Source: Paenibacillus bovis
GTDB taxonomy: Bacteria > Bacillota > Bacilli > Paenibacillales > Paenibacillaceae
Reading direction: 5' to 3'
NCBI RefSeq assembly: GCF_001421015.2
Contig: NZ_CP013023.1
Coordinates: forward strand, 1,543,501 to 1,607,500
DNA length: 64,000 bases
Shown piece after piece: positions 18,645 to 27,030 of the stretch. Made by a program: the position numbers and the translations under genes. The stretch's first letter is position 1. Every line of letters starts with the position of its first letter. Under the pieces are notes generated by a model, which worked only from the letters and a program-made list of their open reading frames with translations, made no database searches and was not told the origin of the DNA.

Positions 18645-19364
18645 ATGAACTACACGCTATTTCTGGGATCGACAGACATTAGTGATCTGCTGATCTACCT
18701 GAGCAAGTTTTTACAGACCGCAGGGAAACGGGTACTGCTGGTAGATGCCAGCGCTGAAGGATTTATCCGCTATAATACGCCTATTCTTCATACAGGTACC
18801 GGGGTATCGGAATATGACCAGTTTGATATTGCCTATCAATTTACCGATTTCCAGAGTATGCAGGAGCAGCTGGAGAAGATGCAGGAATATGATCATACAC
18901 TCGTATTGTGCTCTACGCCCGATTTTATCGGAGAAAAGGACTGGGACAGATTTGACCAGCGCTTTATTGCGATTTCTTCCGAAAGACGTTCACTGGAAAA
19001 GACGGCCGAACTGCTGGAGGCTATTTTGAGACAAAGAGAAGAACATCTGCCACGAATCGGTTTTACAAGATTATTTGTCCAGCAAGTAGACAATGGACTG
19101 GCCGAGGATTATCTGGAGCAGCTGCTGATCCATCTGCCGATCCGGTTCGAAGATCCGTCTTTCGCTGTGCCATTTGATGAGATGGATTATATGCAGAAAA
19201 TTATGAATCAGAACAGCAGCAGTATCAGCATCAAGCGTATTTCCAGGGAATTCCGTACGGTTATCCAGGAAATTGCAGGAAGTGTATCCCAGCTGAACCA
19301 CAGTGAACTCAAAGTCTATGCCAAAAAATTATCACGGAGGAACCAGCCGGTATGGGGAATGTAA
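18645..19364 (+). CDS. TadZ-like MinD-fold protein without P-loop
   Basis: A 239-residue protein whose start resembles the ParA/MinD fold (LFLGSTDISDLLIYLSKFL, then KRVLLVDAS near 29-37) but has no Walker A glycine/lysine loop. The C-terminal half is charged and helical. In Tad systems such proteins (TadZ/CpaE) place the apparatus in the cell. AAAGGAGG precedes ATG 18645. Its end overlaps the next MinD-like gene by 13 bp. The assignment rests on context plus the fold-like start. Confidence 0.6.
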   Translation: MNYTLFLGSTDISDLLIYLSKFLQTAGKRVLLVDASAEGFIRYNTPILHTGTGVSEYDQFDIAYQFTDFQSMQEQLEKMQEYDHTLVLCSTPDFIGEKDWDRFDQRFIAISSERRSLEKTAELLEAILRQREEHLPRIGFTRLFVQQVDNGLAEDYLEQLLIHLPIRFEDPSFAVPFDEMDYMQKIMNQNSSSISIKRISREFRTVIQEIAGSVSQLNHSELKVYAKKLSRRNQPVWGM

Positions 19365-20182
19365 TTGCTTTTTGGAGTCCGTGTCACGGACAAACGGGCA
19401 GCTCCTCGAATATGGTGGCAACAGCAGCCATGATGGCGATGGACTATGTCAGTCATACACTGGCTGCGCATACGCATTATGGCATGGCGATGGTCGAGAA
19501 TGCTTTTTTGCGAAATCAGCGTGGAGCAGGTAGCGGCTCTGCAGGCTATTCGGTTCAGGGAATTGACTCGCTGGAGACGCTGGCCCGCTCCAAGCAGCTG
19601 AGCGCGTCGGTGATCAAGGATTATGCCGTACCGGTATTCAGTGGATCGCTCGATGTGCTGGCCGGTACGCAAAAGCCGGAAGAAGATTTATTTCTGAAAA
19701 TGCACGAGGTAACCGACTCGATCTGCCAGGCGGCACGAAGCGCCTATGATCTGACCATGATCGATACGACCAGCGGCAGCCGTAATGTACTAACGAATGC
19801 CGTACTGGAAGCAGCAGATATGGTCGTCGTTTCCCTGAACCAGAATATGGCGCTGCTGCGGGAATTTTTTGATCATCCGCCTGCTGTTCTGGACGGTAAA
19901 CCATTCATTATAGTGCTGGGACAGTATGATGCCGGCTCCCGGCTGACCCTTACCAATATCAGACGTCTGTTCAAAACACGAATCCCCATGTTCGCAGTTC
20001 CGCATAATAGCAGTTATCTGGATGCATGCAATGAACAAAAGGTTGTCGAGTTTTTCCTGAAACGCAAACATATCCAGGCTGCTCAGCCGGACTATGCCTT
20101 TATGCAGGAGATTCGCAGACTGACCCGTGGCATCTATCAGGGCCTGGCCGTCGATCCTCATATGTATGAAAAGGAGGCGTAA
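19352..20182 (+). CDS. tadZ: TadZ/CpaE-like MinD-family protein with degenerate Walker A
   Basis: A 276-residue ParA/MinD-type protein. The usual KGGxGKT loop is replaced by CHGQTGSSSN (residues 10-19) with no lysine. A Walker B-like strand is retained (SAYDLTMIDTTSG near 130-142), as is the MinD-type VVVSLNQNMALLREFF segment. TadZ proteins localise Tad pili at the pole. It overlaps the previous gene by 13 bp and is followed by tadA after 6 bp. The two MinD-like proteins may form a heterodimer. Confidence 0.72.
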   Translation: MGNVIAFWSPCHGQTGSSSNMVATAAMMAMDYVSHTLAAHTHYGMAMVENAFLRNQRGAGSGSAGYSVQGIDSLETLARSKQLSASVIKDYAVPVFSGSLDVLAGTQKPEEDLFLKMHEVTDSICQAARSAYDLTMIDTTSGSRNVLTNAVLEAADMVVVSLNQNMALLREFFDHPPAVLDGKPFIIVLGQYDAGSRLTLTNIRRLFKTRIPMFAVPHNSSYLDACNEQKVVEFFLKRKHIQAAQPDYAFMQEIRRLTRGIYQGLAVDPHMYEKEA

Positions 20183-20188
20183 ATAGCG

Positions 20189-22096
20189 GTGGATATCAGT
20201 CTTATCATCAACAGAGCCTGTATTGGTCTGATTGCGCTCATCCTGATCGTACTGGCTTATTTCAAATTCACGTACAAAGGCGATAGCTCGGATAAAAAGA
20301 ACAAGCAGAACAATAAATATACGCTCCCGGAGATTATCGAATACGTCAAAGCAGCGCTGAATGAGATGACTTCCGCTTCGTTGGATGATCTAGGGCTGTC
20401 GGAGGAAGAGTATAACCGGCGGCTCAACCAGCGGGCGACACTGATCAAGTCACTCAAAGACTGCACCCATGGAGATCTAAATGCCAAAAAATTCGTCAAA
20501 GGAGTTATTTTTGATCTGCTGCTCAAAACCTATGAATTTACAGAAGAAAATATGAACAAGGTCATTCCTTTCCATAACAGCATGGCTCTGAGCAGCCAGG
20601 AGAAGTTCGATATTATGCTTTACCAGTACAAGGAGATGTATGGGTTAAACGGACTTGCCCGCCTGATCGATGATCATCAGCTCGCAGAGCTCAAGCATCA
20701 TCCGGATTCACAGGGATCCGGCTCTTACCGAATTACGGCTGCAGAGATCGATGAAGTGTTCGAAGGATTTCGCAGCATCCTGTACTTCGAGGATAAGCTG
20801 CAGCTGATTGTACAGCGAGTCTATCAGACATTCAAAGGATTCAGCGTAGTCGATGAAGTTCGCGATATGAAAATCGACGGAATCAGCGGTGGTGTATCCG
20901 GTGTACCGATGAGCCAGGTGGAATACGATGATGATTTCTATGATTTCACTTCCCGGATCAATGAGCAGCCTATACCTATGAGTCATGATAGCGTCTGGAT
21001 TTTCTACCGGGGGAAATCGGTTCATCTGGAATTCCTGTCTTTTGGTACAGAAGCCGAGCTAAAGCGGGTCTGCCAGAATATTTACCGATACAATAACCCC
21101 GGACAATTATCGGAAGCGAACGGTTTTAAAGTCAATGAAATGAAAGATGGCTCCCGGGTTGTTGTTGTTCGGCCGAGCTTCTCGGAATCATGGGCATTTT
21201 TCGTCCGCAAATTTGATCCGGCTTCGGCGACACTGGATCAGCTGATCACCGACCGGATCGGCAATCATGATATCGTCAAATCGCTGCTGATCTACCTGAT
21301 GAAAGGCGGACGGATCGTGGCAGTAACCGGCTCCCAGGGATCAGGGAAAACAACGCTGCTGATGGCGCTGGTCGCCTATATTAATGAGACATTTACCCTG
21401 CGGATTCAGGAAATGTCATTCGAGCTGCATCTGCGCAAAATCTACAACAAGCGCAATATTCTGACGTTCAAGGAAACCGAGACCGTCACCGGACAGTCCG
21501 GTCTGGATGTACAGAAAAAAACAGACGGAACCGTCAATATCCTCGGGGAGGTAGCGACCGACGAAGTGGCTGCCTGGATGATTCAGATGGCGCAGGTCGC
21601 GAGTCTGTTCACTATTTTCACCCATCATGCCAAAACGTTCGGTGATCTGGTCTACTCCCTGCGTAATTCGCTGCTCAAGCAGGGGATTTTCAGTAACGAG
21701 AAGACAGCCGAAGAGCAGGTGGTACGGGTGTTGAATTTTGATGTACATCTGCGCCGTGATCCGGATGGTTCCCGGTATGTGGAGCGAATCACCGAATGTA
21801 TTCTGATCGATCAGGAAGAGGATTACCCGGAGAGCTTCAAGACGGCTAGCCGGATGGATCAGCGATTCGTGGCGATGATGGAGAGTATGACGGAATACTT
21901 CCAGCGTTCCACTAATCGCCGGGTCGGAGAAGGACGCAATATTATCGAGTACCGTAATGGGGAATATGTAGCGGTTCATCCTATCTCGGACCGTAACCAG
22001 CAAGAAATGCTGGAGATGATGGAGCCTGCCGATCAGCTGCGCTTCCGGCAATTCATGGCAGAGAACTGGGGTGCGGCAGCCGTTGAATCTTACTAA
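20189..22096 (+). CDS. tadA: TadA/CpaF-type secretion ATPase
   Basis: A 635-residue ATPase of the type II/IV secretion superfamily that would power pilus assembly. Unusually it begins with a membrane helix (about 3-25). The catalytic part has Walker A GSQGSGKTT near 381-389, Walker B-like VNILGEV near 447 and the His-box-like FTHHAKT near 475. GTG 20189 follows AAAAGGAGG. The last 26 bp overlap the platform-protein gene. It is more divergent than typical CpaF, in which the region around GEVR is better conserved. Confidence 0.82.
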   Translation: MDISLIINRACIGLIALILIVLAYFKFTYKGDSSDKKNKQNNKYTLPEIIEYVKAALNEMTSASLDDLGLSEEEYNRRLNQRATLIKSLKDCTHGDLNAKKFVKGVIFDLLLKTYEFTEENMNKVIPFHNSMALSSQEKFDIMLYQYKEMYGLNGLARLIDDHQLAELKHHPDSQGSGSYRITAAEIDEVFEGFRSILYFEDKLQLIVQRVYQTFKGFSVVDEVRDMKIDGISGGVSGVPMSQVEYDDDFYDFTSRINEQPIPMSHDSVWIFYRGKSVHLEFLSFGTEAELKRVCQNIYRYNNPGQLSEANGFKVNEMKDGSRVVVVRPSFSESWAFFVRKFDPASATLDQLITDRIGNHDIVKSLLIYLMKGGRIVAVTGSQGSGKTTLLMALVAYINETFTLRIQEMSFELHLRKIYNKRNILTFKETETVTGQSGLDVQKKTDGTVNILGEVATDEVAAWMIQMAQVASLFTIFTHHAKTFGDLVYSLRNSLLKQGIFSNEKTAEEQVVRVLNFDVHLRRDPDGSRYVERITECILIDQEEDYPESFKTASRMDQRFVAMMESMTEYFQRSTNRRVGEGRNIIEYRNGEYVAVHPISDRNQQEMLEMMEPADQLRFRQFMAENWGAAAVESY

Positions 22097-24170
22097 TATT
22101 CTGATCTATATCCTGATTTTGTCCGGTTTTCTTTTTGTGGTGCTGCTGGCTGTCCTGAAATATATTCAGCGGCGCAACCAGCAAAATGGCAATGCCGAGA
22201 TCTACAAGGCATACGCCGATTATATCGGTTCCGGCAAATCCAAACGGATCAAGCAGTACAATCAGTTTCTCCAGGAATCGTATCATGCCTATATGCGTGT
22301 TCCGCTGCTCAAGCAGTACATTTTACGAATACGCAAGCAATTGCAGTCGATTCACTCCTATGATGAATTCTCGATGCGCCGGGAGACGATGAAGATTGTA
22401 TTTGCCACGATTGGCATTGTAGCGGCTTTTATCCTGGCACTGCTGCTGATGAACAAGGATATGACCTTTATGTTCATGATTGCTCTGACAGCACTGGTGA
22501 TGAATGGCATGCTGATCGATACTTTTGTAAATCGGGTGGAGAATAGGCTCTTGCATCAGCTCAAATCAGTCATGGATGATGTGCGGCACAGCTACCAGCA
22601 GCACGGGATGATTGAAGAGGCTCTGCATGATGCATCGGAAGCTTCCGGTCATGAAGCTACCCTGCATGCCCGAAAAGTATACGAGATTCTCGTCTCGTCT
22701 GAACCCGAGAAGCTGCTGCAAAATTATTACCAGGCTGCTCCTAACCGATTTCTCAAAGCATTTGCCGGGATCTCGTATCTGGTTAAGGAATTCGGTGACA
22801 AAGTTGTTGAAGAGGGGTCGCTGTATCTCAGCAATATGAACAAGCTGACCAATGAAATCAATCTGGAGCTGCTGAAGCGTACGCGTCTGGGCTATATGCT
22901 CAAAGGGCTCACTGTGATCTCGATCGCCCCGATCCTGTTTACCAAGCCGATTGAGCTGTGGGCCAAAAATAACTTTCCGATTATGGAGCAGTTCTATGAC
23001 AGCAAGTTCGGCTTTTTTTTCAAAATCCTGATTTTTGCTGTGATTCTGCTCTCTTATGTACTGCTCAAAAAGCTCCAGGATCAGCAGGAAGGTACTTACC
23101 AGGCCAAGGTACGCAAAATCCTGTGGGAACAGAAATTGCTAGAAATAAGGGTTACCGAATGGATCGTGAACCGGTTTATGCCGCAGAAGCGTACAACCGC
23201 GCGTTTCCGTATGCATACGCTGATCAAGGATGCCAATGCAGGTATCCCGCTGGAGTGGCATTATCTGCACCGGCTTCTGCTGGCAATCGCGTTGTTTGTG
23301 ACTATGCTGTTTTCTTTTATCACCATGCATTCTATTACGATTCACAATATTCTTCAGGCACCGACCCAGAGTGCGACCATGTTCGGTGAACTGTCTGCCG
23401 AAGATTTACAAAAAGCCCGGGAAACCACGGCGCTGGATACACATATATTACAGCAGCTGGAAGGTATTAGTCCCGAGATGATGCAGGACCGTATTATGGA
23501 ACTGGTGAACGAGAATGAGGATATTGCAGCCAACAGTTCGTTATTCCTGACGACTGTAGAGCGGATTGAAGCCAAAATGAGTACGCTGCAGTCCGAATAT
23601 TTCAAATGGTATGAGCTGGTGATTGCGATTATAGCAGGGTATATCGGCTATCAGATTCCGTGGTGGATTTTGCTGTTCCAGAAAAGAGTCCGGTATATCG
23701 ATATGCAAAATGAAGTCGATCAGTTCCATACCATTATCGCGATGCTGTCCGAAATTGACCGTATTTCTGTCGATATTATTCTGGAATGGATGGAGCGTTT
23801 CTCTACTATTTTCCGGGAGCCTCTACATAAGGCTGTGCTTGATTTTGAAAGTGGTGCAGAGCGTGCATTGGAGCAACTCAAGCAGGATGCACCATTCGTT
23901 CCCCTGTCGCGGACGATCGACAAGCTGATTCTGTCCGTCGAGCGTATTCCGATCCGCGAAGCATTTGACGATCTGGAAAATGAGCGCAATTACAATTTCG
24001 AGAAAAGAAAGCAGGACTACGAGCGCATGATCGAGACCAAGTCGGAATGGGGCCGGATTATCGGTTTTGCTCCAATGACCGTGCTCACTTTTATTTATCT
24101 GGTCCTGCCGTTTATCTACATGAGCTTTGAACAGATGAGTGCTTATTACGAACAATTGAACAAGCTATAG
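22071..24170 (+). CDS. Fused TadB-TadC-like inner-membrane platform protein
   Basis: A 699-residue membrane protein with an N-terminal helix (about 10-30) and two T2SSF-type halves. The first (about 100-340) has helices near 107-150 and 285-345 around the cytoplasmic segment LHQLKSVMDDVRHSYQQHG. The second (about 390-695) has QFHTIIAMLSEIDRIS, then a final helix near 665-690. TadB and TadC are normally separate proteins of about 300 residues, so this looks like a fusion. GTG 22071 overlaps tadA; TTG 22083 is another possible start. Confidence 0.75.
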   Translation: MRQPLNLTNILIYILILSGFLFVVLLAVLKYIQRRNQQNGNAEIYKAYADYIGSGKSKRIKQYNQFLQESYHAYMRVPLLKQYILRIRKQLQSIHSYDEFSMRRETMKIVFATIGIVAAFILALLLMNKDMTFMFMIALTALVMNGMLIDTFVNRVENRLLHQLKSVMDDVRHSYQQHGMIEEALHDASEASGHEATLHARKVYEILVSSEPEKLLQNYYQAAPNRFLKAFAGISYLVKEFGDKVVEEGSLYLSNMNKLTNEINLELLKRTRLGYMLKGLTVISIAPILFTKPIELWAKNNFPIMEQFYDSKFGFFFKILIFAVILLSYVLLKKLQDQQEGTYQAKVRKILWEQKLLEIRVTEWIVNRFMPQKRTTARFRMHTLIKDANAGIPLEWHYLHRLLLAIALFVTMLFSFITMHSITIHNILQAPTQSATMFGELSAEDLQKARETTALDTHILQQLEGISPEMMQDRIMELVNENEDIAANSSLFLTTVERIEAKMSTLQSEYFKWYELVIAIIAGYIGYQIPWWILLFQKRVRYIDMQNEVDQFHTIIAMLSEIDRISVDIILEWMERFSTIFREPLHKAVLDFESGAERALEQLKQDAPFVPLSRTIDKLILSVERIPIREAFDDLENERNYNFEKRKQDYERMIETKSEWGRIIGFAPMTVLTFIYLVLPFIYMSFEQMSAYYEQLNKL

Positions 24171-24246
24171 GAAGCAAGTAGTCGGGAGCACATAACCAAG
24201 CGTTAAGCCACTAATAAAATGTATATACAATCAAAGGAGATTAACC

Positions 24247-24729
24247 ATGAATAACGCATCAGCCGCTTTAAAAGTAGCCGCAGGACTTTTCCTGACTATC
24301 GCTCTGATTACGATCGTTGTTGTCCTGTTTATCAGTGCCCAGGAAGCGACGAAGACCGCTCAGAATAACTTTTCCGGTATCCAGAAAGAACTGGATCAGA
24401 CACAGTATGCCGTCTACGACAATACCAATATTTCGGGCAGCCAGGTCGTATCTTCCCTGCGTAAGTTCAAGGATCAGGGTTCCTTTGGTATTCAGGTTCT
24501 TACCGGCAAGAACCCGTCGGGCATGTGGTATTTCCATCAGGTGAACAATACCGCTTCGGTGGACAGTACAGACTATGGTTCGGTCAGCAAGGATGCAGCA
24601 TCAGGATCATTTTCGGATGCACTGGATCAGTCTTCCAATAACTATATCAATCCGACCGGCACCTTCAAAAGCGAAGTAATCCGGGATCGAAGCAATGTTG
24701 TACGTGCGCTGGTATTCCGTCAGAATTAA
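24247..24729 (+). CDS. Pilin-like single-TM protein 1
   Basis: A 160-residue protein with an N-terminal hydrophobic helix (about 11-32, AGLFLTIALITIVVVLF) and a polar, Ser/Asn-rich outer domain. It lacks a class III prepilin site (no GFTxxE and no Flp-type motif), so it would not be processed like a classical pilin. ATG 24247 follows AAAGGAG. Its position right after the platform gene suggests the main subunit of the apparatus. The stop is followed immediately by a 9-bp tandem repeat array. In the -1 frame the sequence stays open through the array. Confidence 0.65.
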   Translation: MNNASAALKVAAGLFLTIALITIVVVLFISAQEATKTAQNNFSGIQKELDQTQYAVYDNTNISGSQVVSSLRKFKDQGSFGIQVLTGKNPSGMWYFHQVNNTASVDSTDYGSVSKDAASGSFSDALDQSSNNYINPTGTFKSEVIRDRSNVVRALVFRQN

Positions 24730-24731
24730 TT

Positions 24732-24821
24732 GTACCTGATGTACCTGATGTACCTGATGTACCTGATGTACCTGATGTACCTGATGTACCTGATGTACCT
24801 GATGTACCTGATGTACCTGAT
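24732..24821. repeat. 9-bp tandem repeat array, (GTACCTGAT)10
   Basis: Ten perfect copies followed by degenerate units GTACCCGAA and GTAAAAGAT. In the frame that reads GTA-CCT-GAT it encodes (Val-Pro-Asp)n, continuing as VPEVKDVKAWLSKL to a TGA at 24996-24998 that overlaps the next gene's ATG (ATGA). That frame is offset -1 from the preceding pilin-like gene. Confidence 0.97.
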
Positions 24822-24994
24822 GTACCCGAAGTAAAAGATGTAAAAGCCTGGTTATCCAAGCTGAACACAACAGTTATCGCTGAAATACAGACACAGTATG
24901 TACGAGGTATCGCACTAAATTATAGCAATGTGATTACAAGGGCGGCAGGAAGACATCGTACATCCTGCCTTCCATACAAAGGATATGGTTATGG

Positions 24995-25381
24995 ATGAAT
25001 ATAGGTGAACATGCCCGTTCAGCCCTGTGGCTGGGGGTAAGCTTTCTGATCTTTATCGCTTCGCTCAGTGGAGCCTATGCTCTTTTTCAGACATCAGCGA
25101 GAATCAATGAACAGACCTACCATTTGACAGCATCGACAGACCCGAATATTCATTCCACCCTGAAAATCGACAATCCATACACCTGCACCGGAGCAGAGGT
25201 TCGCCAGACGATTCACCAGATAGACAGCCTGCAAGTGGATATCATGGTGAACGGCACCCTGTATCCAAAAGACCTTGATCCGGACGAAGTAGATGTATCT
25301 TCTATAGAATTGGATCAAAAATATACCCCGGCATACATCCGTAATACGGAGGGCCAGCTGGTCATGCTGAGGTTTACATAA
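24995..25381 (+). CDS. Pilin-like single-TM protein 2
   Basis: A 128-residue protein with one N-terminal membrane helix (about 10-31, LWLGVSFLIFIASLSGAYALF) and a small outer domain containing a single cysteine (YTCTGAEVRQ). AAAGGATATGG gives the ribosome binding site. It ends 12 bp before the next start and so lies in the same operon. Probably a minor subunit of the Tad-like apparatus; no family recognised. Confidence 0.65.
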   Translation: MNIGEHARSALWLGVSFLIFIASLSGAYALFQTSARINEQTYHLTASTDPNIHSTLKIDNPYTCTGAEVRQTIHQIDSLQVDIMVNGTLYPKDLDPDEVDVSSIELDQKYTPAYIRNTEGQLVMLRFT

Positions 25382-25393
25382 GGGAGTATGGCA

Positions 25394-25939
25394 ATGAGCA
25401 ATCCGTTGATCAAAATATTCGCAGCCTTTATCGCGATTCTGCTAATGGGAATCTGGCCGATCTATACCGCATTCAGCAGCCAGGACAGCAACTCGCAGAT
25501 TATTGTATTGAATACGGTAACCCGATTCGTGGACAGTGTACGGGATAAAGGATATATTACGCCGCGAATGTTTCAGGAATTTGAAGACCAGCTTTATTTG
25601 ACCGGCAATACATACGATATTCAGATGGAGCATCTGCACAAACGCTATGATCCGGTATACAATGACGATGGCACCTTTCAGAACGATTTTAAAGTCAATT
25701 ACGAAGGCTATTACAATACCCAGATCAATGCCCGGCTGTTCCCGCACGGCAACGATAATCCCGACGATCCTGGCCGGATATACAGGCTGACCAGCGGAGA
25801 TTTCTTCAATGTACAAGTCAAAAACACCAACCGTACCATGGCTACGCTAATGAGCGATTTTCTGTTCAATGCGGTGCAGGCTCCGAACGAGAAGATTGTT
25901 ATCCCGTACGGGGGGATGGTGCTGAATGAAGATTACTAG
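25394..25939 (+). CDS. Pilin-like single-TM protein 3
   Basis: A 181-residue protein with an N-terminal membrane helix (about 7-26, IFAAFIAILLMGIWPIY) and a polar outer domain rich in Asp, Asn and Tyr (IYRLTSGDFFNVQVKN near 135-150). ATG 25394 is preferred over 25388 because GGGAG lies seven bases before it. It overlaps the next gene by 14 bp, which indicates translational coupling. TadE/TadF-type minor pseudopilin is a reasonable guess. Confidence 0.65.
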   Translation: MSNPLIKIFAAFIAILLMGIWPIYTAFSSQDSNSQIIVLNTVTRFVDSVRDKGYITPRMFQEFEDQLYLTGNTYDIQMEHLHKRYDPVYNDDGTFQNDFKVNYEGYYNTQINARLFPHGNDNPDDPGRIYRLTSGDFFNVQVKNTNRTMATLMSDFLFNAVQAPNEKIVIPYGGMVLNEDY

Positions 25940-26780
25940 CTTTGCCGTTGTACTAGTGCTGATCCTGCTGTTTATTTTCGTACGGAATCATATCGATCTG
26001 GAGGATAACCGAACGAATCTGCTGCTGCAGACCAGATATAATCGTGCGATCGATACAGCTACCCAGGATGCTGCCCAGGCACTGATCACCAATGTCAGCC
26101 AGCCGCTGGAATCCCAGTATCAATCAGCCAAAAATGTGCGGATCAATAAAGAACAGGCTGCGGATACCTTTTTCCAAACGATGTATATGAACTTCAATGT
26201 GATCCATGACCCGACAGGCCAGTATGTGCTGAACAGCTATATTCCGGCACTTGTTGTGATCGGTTATGACGGCTACTATATGTACCAGTTTGAAGAATAT
26301 CGAAATGCGCGGGGAGAGACAGAATTCCGCCATGTATGGAGTCCGAAAAAGCCGTATGTCTATAAGGATCAGCACAATAACACATACAGCTTCACACTGG
26401 ACGATTACGTGACGATTCAGCGATCTGCCGATGAGAAGTGGGTGAAGGGATTCCGCGAAGAAATAGCGAATGAGGCAGGTGTTCCTTTATTGGAAGATGC
26501 AGCTGCTTTTGACGCTGCGCGTCGAACGACTATTGTAAATGCGATACAGAATGATCTGGAGCGGAGTATTAACCGGTATAATGTTACTTCCAAAAGGTAC
26601 GGCACTTCGTATACATTTACCGTTCCTTATATTTCGCAGGAAGATTGGAATAATACGATCAATGATGCGGGTGTGCTGGCTTTTGTCCAAGGGATTCCGC
26701 TGGGGAGTCAGTATTATAATAATTATGCATTGGGGGGGCGAGGGTTATCAAAAAAGAAATATTTCAGGGAATACATGTAG
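25926..26780 (+). CDS. Pilin-like single-TM protein 4, C-terminus frameshifted at a G7 tract
   Basis: A 284-residue protein with an N-terminal membrane helix (about 3-20, FAVVLVLILLFIFV) and a large outer domain (VGYDGYYMYQFEEYRNA-like tyrosine-rich region near 115-130). At 26732-26738 there are seven G residues. After this point the annotated frame gives a short basic tail (GLSKKKYFREYM). One extra G would continue into another open frame with 56 sensible codons ending TAA 26906-26908. Either the gene is broken here, or the tract varies, or the base call is wrong. Confidence 0.65.
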   Translation: MKITSFAVVLVLILLFIFVRNHIDLEDNRTNLLLQTRYNRAIDTATQDAAQALITNVSQPLESQYQSAKNVRINKEQAADTFFQTMYMNFNVIHDPTGQYVLNSYIPALVVIGYDGYYMYQFEEYRNARGETEFRHVWSPKKPYVYKDQHNNTYSFTLDDYVTIQRSADEKWVKGFREEIANEAGVPLLEDAAAFDAARRTTIVNAIQNDLERSINRYNVTSKRYGTSYTFTVPYISQEDWNNTINDAGVLAFVQGIPLGSQYYNNYALGGRGLSKKKYFREYM

Positions 26781-26908
26781 ATGGTCGGAAATACTATTTT
26801 TCTACCAAGTTATGCAAATCCGAATATAGTCCGGAAGAAATTTTTACTACAGCAAAAGAAGCTGCCCAAAAAGGATATATTCCTCTTCGTTGTGGTATTG
26901 CTAATTAA
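26738..26908 (+). other. Displaced C-terminal coding segment of pilin-like protein 4
   Basis: Read in the frame beginning GCG at 26738, this stretch encodes ARVIKKEIFQGIHV, then KYYFSTKLCKSEYSPEEIF and a tail ending IPLRCGIAN. It has no stop until TAA 26906-26908 and no start or ribosome binding site of its own. It therefore looks like the original end of the preceding gene, separated by a one-base shift in the G7 tract. Confidence 0.7.
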
Positions 26909-27030
26909 CTAACTGTTGCCGATAAAAAGAATATGGGAAAATTCACGCAATTTTCCATGTGGACACAGAGCAGGTTCACAGACTACATATCCAGCAGTGA
27001 ATGTAGAAACTAAATTTAGGAGGATTCACC

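Noticed and set aside
24732..24840. Tandem array considered as CRISPR or an origin iteron cluster
   Set aside because: Units are 9 bp and contiguous with no spacers; no cas or rep genes are near, and the repeat has no DnaA-box character.
24607..24870. Minus-strand ORFs with TSG or VHQ repeats over the 9-bp array
   Set aside because: They are products of the tandem repeat, have no ribosome binding site and overlap the pilin-like gene in antisense.
26934..26957. Inverted repeat GGAAAATT / AATTTTCC after the frameshifted pilin gene
   Set aside because: Short A+T arms and no U-run; too weak to call a terminator or regulatory site.
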